DNA of 46,012 nt from Hominisplanchenecus faecis (GTDB taxonomy: Bacteria > Bacillota > Clostridia > Lachnospirales > Lachnospiraceae). How positions within the stretch are numbered: position 1 is the first letter of the stretch; every line of letters starts with the position of its first letter. The DNA lies in the NCBI RefSeq assembly GCF_020687205.1, contig NZ_JAJEQE010000020.1, positions 1-46,012 of the forward strand. The letters run 5' to 3'. Below, piece after piece: positions 40,451 through 46,012 of the stretch. The position numbers and the translations under genes are program-made. The notes under the pieces were generated by a model that was not told where the DNA came from, searched no databases, and was given only the letters and a program-made list of their open reading frames with translations.

Positions 40451-41657
40451 AGAAAAAGATGCACAGGCATTTACCCACAGCGGAAAGTTTCATGCGGACG
40501 ATGTATTTTCGTCTGCACTTCTGCTGTCTGTCAATCCGGAGATCACGATCCACCGCGGCAGTCAGGTGCCGGAGGATTTTAAAGGGATTGTTTTTGACAT
40601 CGGAAGAGGGAAATACGACCATCATCAGAGGGATAGCAGAATCCGTGAAAATGGTGTGCCGTATGCAGCTTTCGGACTTTTATGGGAAGAGTTGGGTGCT
40701 GAGATTTTAGGAGAAGAACTGGCAGAAAAATTTGACGAGGCTTTTGTGCAGCCACTGGACAACAATGACAACACCGGCGAAAAAAATGAACTTGCCACCC
40801 TGATCGGCAATTTCAATCCGCCATGGGATGCACAGGGCGGAAACGATGCGGCGTTCTTTAAGGCGGTCGGTGTGGCCGGCATGATCCTCGATAACAAACT
40901 GGAGCGTTATCGGGGCAATGAGCGTGCCGACAAACGTGTAGAAGAAATTTTAAAACAGCATCAGGAAGAGATCGCTTCCGGCAAAAAGCCGGCGGATGAA
41001 AAGCAGATTCTGGTGCTGCCGGATTATGTTCCGTGCCAGAAATATCTTTCCGAGACAGACATTGCATTCGTGATCTTTCCATCCAATCGCGGCGGCTACT
41101 GTATTCAGCCTCAGAAGCGAGAATACTCCCTGAATTATAAATGCAGTTTTCCGGAAAGCTGGCTTGGTCTTGAAAAAGAAGAATTAAAAGAAGAGAGCGG
41201 TCTTTCCGGTGCAGAATTCTGTCATAAGGGCGGATTTCTTATGACGACAAGTACGCTCGAAGATGCCATAAAGGCATGCAAGATCAGTCAGCAGCAGTTC
41301 CATGAGCAGGTTGTGATCGTAAATCTTGGCACAGATGAGGCAGCCGATGCATTGCTTTTCAAACTTCCGCAGTTTTCCGGTGCCAGAATCGTGCACATGG
41401 AGCTGCCGGATCTTCCGCCGATGGAGTGGGACGGCATTTACGGTAAATCCACACTTGAAAAGCAGGAATGGAAAGCACAGATCAAAGATCAGGTGAAAAA
41501 GATTCTGAAATCCAAACCGGAAGCAGTCTATGTGCAGGGAGATCTTTTTGCGGTGTATCCGCTGATCCATGCACTTCGTAAACGCCATATGCCGGTGCTT
41601 GTGATGACAGAGATGGAAGGGGAACAGAAAATTGTGCGGATTCCGTCCGGCTCATAG
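40425..41657 (+). CDS. MYG1-family DHH phosphoesterase with extra C-terminal domain, last gene of the jet operon
   Basis: A 410-residue protein. Residues 1-295 fit the MYG1/UPF0160 family of DHH metal-dependent phosphohydrolases: FTHSGKFHADDVFSSALL (His18, His23, Asp25, Asp26), IVFDIGRGKYDHHQRDS (Asp58, Asp65-His66-His67), VQPLDNNDN, and a closing GAEFCHKGGFLMTTSTLEDA. Human MYG1 has been described as a 3'-5' RNA exonuclease. Residues 297-410 are an extra Rossmann-like block (VVIVNLGTDEAADALLFKLP, EAVYVQGDLFAVYPLIHALR). The start lies 26 bases inside jetC with an AAAGGTG site, so it is tightly coupled. It stands where JetD is expected, and might act as its nuclease or as a nucleotide-processing partner (inference). 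A family A repeat follows the stop. Confidence 0.82.
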   Translation: MTQLMEQIKEKDAQAFTHSGKFHADDVFSSALLLSVNPEITIHRGSQVPEDFKGIVFDIGRGKYDHHQRDSRIRENGVPYAAFGLLWEELGAEILGEELAEKFDEAFVQPLDNNDNTGEKNELATLIGNFNPPWDAQGGNDAAFFKAVGVAGMILDNKLERYRGNERADKRVEEILKQHQEEIASGKKPADEKQILVLPDYVPCQKYLSETDIAFVIFPSNRGGYCIQPQKREYSLNYKCSFPESWLGLEKEELKEESGLSGAEFCHKGGFLMTTSTLEDAIKACKISQQQFHEQVVIVNLGTDEAADALLFKLPQFSGARIVHMELPDLPPMEWDGIYGKSTLEKQEWKAQIKDQVKKILKSKPEAVYVQGDLFAVYPLIHALRKRHMPVLVMTEMEGEQKIVRIPSGS

Positions 41658-41669
41658 TGCGATTTCAGA

Positions 41670-41854
41670 CTTTTGACCCTGGCATTAAGATGCCTGCGAA
41701 TTGCTCCGTTACAAGTAACTCTCGCAATTCTATAAACATTCGGAATTCGCATATTTACTGCGTAAATAGCTACTTCCTCATGTTTAGCGGGTCCCAAGTT
41801 CAAATGTCTTATCTTGCAAGCAAGAACGACATTTTGATCTTTTGACCCTGGCAT
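41670..41854 (-). repeat. Structured intergenic repeat, family A, copy 2
   Basis: CTTTTGACCCTGGCAT occurs at both ends (41670-41685 and 41839-41854). Inside, GAATTGC (41698-41704) pairs with GCAATTC (41724-41730) and encloses GTTAC-aa-GTAAC. The sequence then continues ATTCGGAATTCGCATAT, parallel to the other copies. It separates the jet operon from the OPT gene. Confidence 0.75.
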
Positions 41855-41918
41855 CTCAAAAAGTGCACAAAAAGACAGGTCTGAAAACAGGAAAAAAGTA
41901 GAAAAATGTATTATATTC

Positions 41919-41947
41919 TTGCAATTTAGTCGGATTTTAGGTACAAT
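41919..41947 (+). promoter_or_regulatory. Sigma-A promoter of the OPT-PqqD unit
   Basis: TTGCAA (41919-41924) and TACAAT (41942-41947) with a 17-base spacer. Confidence 0.7.
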
Positions 41948-41951
41948 GTAG

Positions 41952-42087
41952 TTCTATGATGATACGGAATTGCAGAAGCTGAGGGAAAGCGGAGCAATTC
42001 ATAAGGATTATTTTAGGTGATAATGATCCGGAGATGGAAGAGGGCGGATATACGAAGGTTTTCGGATCGTTAAAAGAAAAAGTATGA
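41952..42087 (+). pseudogene. Possible short gene remnant in the OPT leader
   Basis: One frame reads YDDTELQKLRESGAIHKDYF to a stop. A second frame, overlapping by a shift, continues IILGDNDPEMEEGGYTKVFG and SLKEKV to a stop at 42085. Together they look like one degraded coding piece, without start or ribosome binding site. Alternatively it is chance within a leader; GAATTGC/GCAATTC can also pair here. Confidence 0.25.
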
Positions 42088-42099
42088 AAGGAAAAGGAA

Positions 42100-43998
42100 A
42101 TGAATAAGAAAGACGAATTCAAACCGTACATTCCGGCAGACAGAGTCATGCCGGAGCTTACTGTGACTTCCATTATTATGGGTGTTTTGCTCGCAGTAAT
42201 TTTCGGAGCAGCCAATGCATATCTTGGACTCCGAGTTGGTATGACTGTTTCTGCTTCTATTCCGGCAGCAGTTATATCTATGGGTGTTATTCGCATTATC
42301 ATGCGTAAGAATTCCATCCTTGAAAGTAACATGGTACAGACCATCGGTTCAGCCGGTGAGTCACTTGCAGCAGGAGCGATCTTTACGATGCCGGCACTGT
42401 TCCTCTGGGCAGAAGAGGGTCTTTGCTCTATGCCGAGCCTTGTCGAGATCACACTGATCGCACTTTGCGGTGGTGTTTTAGGTGTACTTTTCATGGTACC
42501 GCTTCGTAATGCCCTGATCGTGAAAGAACACCAGACACTGCTTTACCCGGAAGGAACTGCATGTGCAGACGTACTTCTGGCCGGCGAAGAAGGCGGAGCA
42601 AACGCTTCTACGGTATTCTCCGGTATGGGACTTGCAGCAGTATTTAAATTTATCGTTGATGGTCTGAAGGTGATCCCGGCAGACGTATCAGCAGCTTTTA
42701 AATCTTTCAAAGGTGAGATCGGTATGGAAGTATACCCGGCCCTGCTTGGTGTTGGTTATATTGTAGGACCAAAGATCGCATCTTACATGTTTGTTGGTTC
42801 TGTATTCGGATGGCTGGTTATCATTCCGCTGATCTGTCTGTTCGGACCTGATACCTGGCTGTATCCGGCAAAAGCAGGCACAACAATCGCTCAGCTTTAT
42901 GCAGGCGGCGGTGCAGCGGCAATCTGGAGTACTTATGTAAAATATATCGGTGCAGGTGCCATCGCAACAGGCGGTATCATCTCCCTGATTAAATCACTGC
43001 CACTGATCGTAAGAACATTCAGCGACTCCATGAAGAGCGTAAAAGGCGGAAAAAATACAAGTACCGCACGTACCGCACAGGATCTGCCGATGCAGTTCAT
43101 ACTGGTCGGAATCGTTGCTATGGTTGTTATCATCTGGGCAGTACCGGCTATCCCGGTAACTCTGCTTGGAGCAGCACTGATCGTAATCTTCGGATTCTTC
43201 TTTGCAACAGTATCCTCCCGTATGGTAGGTCTGGTAGGAAGCTCTAACAACCCGGTATCCGGTATGGCAATCGCTACTCTGCTGATCGCTACTATGGCAA
43301 TCAAAGGAAGCGGCAAGACAGGTATCGACGGTATGACAGCAGCAATCGCAATCGGTTCTGTTATCTGTATCATTGCAGCAATCGCAGGCGATACTTCGCA
43401 GGATCTGAAGACCGGTTATCTGCTGGGTGCCACACCGAAAAAACAGCAGATCGGTGAGCTGATCGGTGTTCTTGCATCCGGTCTGGCTATCGGTGGTGTT
43501 CTTTATCTGCTGAATGCAGCATGGGGTTACGGCGGAGCAGAAGTACCGGCTCCTCAGGCAACTCTGATGAAGATGATCGTAGAAGGTATCATGGGAGGAA
43601 ACCTGCCATGGAATCTTGTATTTGTAGGTGTATTCCTGGCACTGGGACTTGAGATCCTTCGTATCCCGGTAATGCCGTTCGCAATCGGTCTGTATCTGCC
43701 AATCTACCTGAACGCAACCATCATGATCGGTGGCGTTGTACGTATGGTAATGGATGGACGTAAAAACGTCGATGAAAAGACAAAAGAACAGCAGGCCACA
43801 GACGGAACACTGTACTGTGCAGGTATGATCGCCGGAGAAGGTCTGGTAGGTATCCTGCTGGCAATTTTCGCAGTATTTGGTATCAACACAAGCATCGGAG
43901 AGAGTGTAAACTTTGGCAACATCGGTGGTGTCATTCTTATGGTGCTGATGATTGCATCCCTGCTTTACTTCTCTCTTAAGAAAAAGAAAAAAGCATGA
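42100..43998 (+). CDS. OPT-family oligopeptide transporter
   Basis: A 632-residue membrane transporter with about fifteen helices. It is recognised by GAANAYLGLRVGMTVSASIPAAVISMG, NMVQTIGSAGESLAAGAIFTMPA, LLYPEGTACADVLLAGEEGG, GSSNNPVSGMAIATLLI, DTSQDLKTGYLLGATPKKQQ and GLEILRIPVMPFAIGLYLP, all typical of bacterial OPT proteins, which import small peptides with protons. The ATG has an AAAGGAAAAGGAA site. It overlaps the PqqD-like gene by ATGA, so the two are translated together. Confidence 0.94.
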   Translation: MNKKDEFKPYIPADRVMPELTVTSIIMGVLLAVIFGAANAYLGLRVGMTVSASIPAAVISMGVIRIIMRKNSILESNMVQTIGSAGESLAAGAIFTMPALFLWAEEGLCSMPSLVEITLIALCGGVLGVLFMVPLRNALIVKEHQTLLYPEGTACADVLLAGEEGGANASTVFSGMGLAAVFKFIVDGLKVIPADVSAAFKSFKGEIGMEVYPALLGVGYIVGPKIASYMFVGSVFGWLVIIPLICLFGPDTWLYPAKAGTTIAQLYAGGGAAAIWSTYVKYIGAGAIATGGIISLIKSLPLIVRTFSDSMKSVKGGKNTSTARTAQDLPMQFILVGIVAMVVIIWAVPAIPVTLLGAALIVIFGFFFATVSSRMVGLVGSSNNPVSGMAIATLLIATMAIKGSGKTGIDGMTAAIAIGSVICIIAAIAGDTSQDLKTGYLLGATPKKQQIGELIGVLASGLAIGGVLYLLNAAWGYGGAEVPAPQATLMKMIVEGIMGGNLPWNLVFVGVFLALGLEILRIPVMPFAIGLYLPIYLNATIMIGGVVRMVMDGRKNVDEKTKEQQATDGTLYCAGMIAGEGLVGILLAIFAVFGINTSIGESVNFGNIGGVILMVLMIASLLYFSLKKKKKA

Positions 43999-44345
43999 AA
44001 AAAAAGAAACAGGAACAACAGATAAATTATCTGGATCTGATTCCGGTAAAAGCCGAAGGCCTGAAGTGGCACAAAGACTTCAGGGATCGCGTGATACTGG
44101 AAGTAAAAAATGAAGGTTTTTTTAACGGGATCGCACAGAAAGTATTTAACCGCCCGGAAGTCACAAAGATACATCTGGATGTACATGGAAGTTATCTTTG
44201 GCCTTTTATCGATGGAGAGAGAACCGTCATGGATCTGGCTGCTCTGGAAAAAGAGCGGTTTGGTGAAGCGGCAGAACCCCTTTATCCACGAATCGTAAAG
44301 TATTTTCAGATTCTTGAAAACAATCATTTTGTAAGTTTTAAATAA
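43995..44345 (+). CDS. PqqD-like (RRE-domain) protein
   Basis: A 116-residue protein with the three-strand and winged-helix PqqD fold: VILEVKNEGFFNGIAQKVFN, IHLDVHGSYLWPFIDGERTVMDLAALEKERFG, PRIVKYFQILENNHFV. PqqD/RRE domains bind the leader of ribosomally made peptides and present them to modifying enzymes. Here no radical SAM or other modifying gene lies nearby. Coupling to an OPT peptide transporter (ATGA overlap) instead suggests a peptide-binding helper for transport or regulation; that is inference. Confidence 0.78.
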   Translation: MKKKKQEQQINYLDLIPVKAEGLKWHKDFRDRVILEVKNEGFFNGIAQKVFNRPEVTKIHLDVHGSYLWPFIDGERTVMDLAALEKERFGEAAEPLYPRIVKYFQILENNHFVSFK

Positions 44346-44347
44346 TA

Positions 44348-44389
44348 AAATCCCTTGCGGCGGGCAGTTTCTGCTGTAAGGGATTTTTT
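44348..44389 (+). terminator. Rho-independent terminator after OPT-PqqD
   Basis: AAATCCCTTGCGGC pairs imperfectly with GCTGTAAGGGATTT and is followed by six T. Confidence 0.88.
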
Positions 44390-44409
44390 ACCACAGGGGG
44401 ATTCTTTTT

Positions 44410-45801
44410 ATGTGCACAAATAAAAAACATGCAGAAAATCTCTTGCACGCACGGGGAAAATTTTCCGGTCGCATCGGTTATGTGCTGGCAGTTGCCGGCT
44501 CTGCGGTTGGACTTGGAAACATCTGGCGATTTCCGTATCTTGCGGCAAAATATGGCGGAGGTATGTTTCTGCTTGTCTATCTGATTTTAATGGTCACTTT
44601 TGGATATGTTATGATCGTATCCGAAACAGCACTGGGACGTATGACGAAAAAAAGCCCGGTTGGAGCTTTCCACAAATTCGGAAAGAGCCTGCCGTTTCAC
44701 TTGGGAGGCTGGATCAACGCAGTCATCCCGATGATGATCGTTCCTTATTACAGTGTGATCGGCGGCTGGGTTCTGAAATATCTGTTTGAGTATATCAGGG
44801 GCAATGCAAACCTTGTTGCACAGGACGGCTATTTCAACAGTTTTATCACCTCTTCTATGGAAGTAGAAATATGGTTTCTGATCTTTGCGGCACTGGTATT
44901 TATTGTCATTCTTGCAGGTGTAAAAAATGGAGTAGAACGTGTTTCAAAGGTTATGATGCCGCTTCTGATCCTGTTGGCAGCCTGTGTGGCTGTTTATTCC
45001 ATCACAAGACCGGGAGCCGTGGAAGGCATCAAATATTTCCTGATCCCGAATCTGGAGAACTTTTCCTGGATGACGGTCGTTGCGGCGATGGGACAGATGT
45101 TTTATTCCCTGTCGATCGCGATGGGTATCCTGTATACGTATGGATCTTATATCGGGAAAGATGTAGACATCGAAAAAAGCACCACGCAGGTTGAGATTTT
45201 TGACACCGGTGTCGCACTTCTGGCCGGTCTGATGATCATTCCGGCAGTGTTTGCATTCTCCGGCGGAGATATGGAAACGCTCCAGGCAGGACCGGCACTG
45301 ACGTTCATCACCCTGCCGAAAGTATTTGCGAGTATGGGAGTTGGCACGATTGTCGGCATCGCATTCTTCCTGATGTTTCTGTTTGCGGCACTGACCAGTG
45401 CAATCTCACTTCTTGAGACCAGCGTTTCCACCCTGAACGATGAGCTTCACTGGAGCCGTGGAAAATGCTGTCTGCTGATGGTTGTCGTGATGCTGGTGAT
45501 CGGAACGGCATCCTCTTTTGGATATGGTATCTGGGACTCTGTGAAGATCCTTGGTATGCAGTTTTTGGATTTCTTTGACTTCCTGACCAACTCGGTCATG
45601 ATGCCGATCGCAGCACTTGCTACCTGCATTCTGATCCTGAAAGTCGTCGGATTTAAAAGAATGGATGCGGAGATTGAACAGTCATCTGATTTTAAACGCA
45701 AGAAATTATATCATTTCTTCCTGAAATATCTGGCATCCGCCTGCGTTATCATTATCCTTCTCAGCTCCATTGCAAATGTACTGGGATGGATTTCGATGTA
45801 A
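44410..45801 (+). CDS. Neurotransmitter:sodium symporter (NSS/SNF) family transporter
   Basis: A 463-residue Na+-coupled amino-acid transporter of the LeuT fold. The opening block RIGYVLAVAGSAVGLGNIWRFPYLAAKYGGGMFLLVYLI carries the Na+ and substrate sites of helix 1. GRMTKKSPVGAF, YSVIGGWVLKYLFEY, AMGQMFYSLSIAMGILYTYGSYI (helix 6 unwound region) and FAALTSAISLLETSVS (helix 8) follow. Members such as TnaT and MhsT carry tryptophan or other hydrophobic amino acids; the substrate here is not determined. Eleven helices are likely, one fewer than eukaryotic relatives. A GGGGG site precedes the ATG and a terminator follows. Confidence 0.94.
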   Translation: MCTNKKHAENLLHARGKFSGRIGYVLAVAGSAVGLGNIWRFPYLAAKYGGGMFLLVYLILMVTFGYVMIVSETALGRMTKKSPVGAFHKFGKSLPFHLGGWINAVIPMMIVPYYSVIGGWVLKYLFEYIRGNANLVAQDGYFNSFITSSMEVEIWFLIFAALVFIVILAGVKNGVERVSKVMMPLLILLAACVAVYSITRPGAVEGIKYFLIPNLENFSWMTVVAAMGQMFYSLSIAMGILYTYGSYIGKDVDIEKSTTQVEIFDTGVALLAGLMIIPAVFAFSGGDMETLQAGPALTFITLPKVFASMGVGTIVGIAFFLMFLFAALTSAISLLETSVSTLNDELHWSRGKCCLLMVVVMLVIGTASSFGYGIWDSVKILGMQFLDFFDFLTNSVMMPIAALATCILILKVVGFKRMDAEIEQSSDFKRKKLYHFFLKYLASACVIIILLSSIANVLGWISM

Positions 45802-45829
45802 AAACAGAAAACTTTGAAAAAACTCAGTT

Positions 45830-45874
45830 AAGCATTGTAAAACTGGCCGTTTGGCTAGTGTACAATGCTTTTTT
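45830..45874 (+). terminator. Rho-independent terminator after the NSS transporter
   Basis: AAGCATTGTA pairs with TACAATGCTT, with inner ACT-GCC/GGC-AGT pairs, and a T run follows. Confidence 0.92.
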
Positions 45875-45903
45875 AATTTTATATAATGGTTATAGAATGA
45901 TGT

Positions 45904-46012
45904 TGGGGTCAAAAGATGCCATACGAATTGTTCCATACTTCGTACTCCCACAATTCTATCCAATATTCGCATATCGTGAAGCTTACGCTCCACTTTTATG
46001 CTCATATCGGGG
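45904..46012 (-). repeat. Structured intergenic repeat, family A, copy 3
   Basis: GGGGTCAAAAGATGCC is followed by GAATTGT (45925-45931) pairing with ACAATTC (45950-45956), and then ATTCGCATATCGTGAAGC and CCACTTTTATG. It is the inverted equivalent of 1-170 and is cut off by the window end. Confidence 0.75.

Noticed and set aside
40425-41657. Possibility that the last jet gene is JetD
   Set aside because: No TOPRIM or DUF3322/DUF2220-like features; the FHADD and DHH motifs place it in the MYG1 family.

Overview
The window looks like chromosome of a gut Lachnospiraceae (Blautia/Dorea/Mediterraneibacter-like Firmicute). This is inferred from strong AGGAGG-type ribosome binding sites, clear sigma-A promoters, and the gene mix: Rpn nucleases, a YeiH exporter, DUF6061/DUF6040/DUF3847 mobilisation genes and OPT plus PqqD. 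No rRNA, tRNA or CRISPR array was seen.

Layout. (1) 1-14.2 kb is mostly housekeeping and transport: ribH, a HAD phosphatase, a solute-binding lipoprotein overlapping a hybrid sensor kinase, a stretch of decayed genes (5.4-6.2 kb), a YeiH-type exporter with a small membrane partner, an Rpn nuclease, an asparagine synthetase lacking its N-terminal cysteine, putP and mntH. (2) 14.3-31.6 kb is a type I restriction-modification locus that has collected extra genes: hsdM, a VOC protein, an Rpn nuclease, an intact hsdS, a DUF3990/DUF3791 toxin-antitoxin-like pair, a tyrosine recombinase and a second hsdS. The second hsdS is split by an 8.4 kb integrative mobilizable element (21412-29819). The element carries a MarR/MATE cargo, a MobL relaxase with a nested gene, an IncQ/pIP501-like nic site, and xis, xre and int. 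A 12 bp direct repeat flanks it, and precise removal would restore one in-frame hsdS of 352 codons. (3) 31.6-41.7 kb holds hsdR followed by jetA, jetB and jetC (Wadjet/MukBEF-like SMC system). Instead of the JetD nuclease, the last gene is a MYG1/DHH-type phosphoesterase with an extra C-terminal domain, and it overlaps jetC. (4) 42-46 kb returns to transport: an OPT oligopeptide transporter overlapping a PqqD-like protein, then an NSS sodium symporter.

Two families of structured intergenic repeats recur. Family A (1-170, 41670-41854, 45904-46012, and a short match at 11045) keeps a two-part stem by paired base changes between copies. Family B (14357, 30619-30785, 36424, and a related stretch near 9217) sits in the hsdM leader, beside the split hsdS and inside the jet operon.

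Most notable: a JetD-less SMC operon with a DHH phosphoesterase in the effector position, apparently co-transcribed with hsdR; and an hsdS locus where a mobile element, a dedicated recombinase and shared repeats could each change methylation specificity. Functional statements rest on motif recognition by eye; no database search was run.
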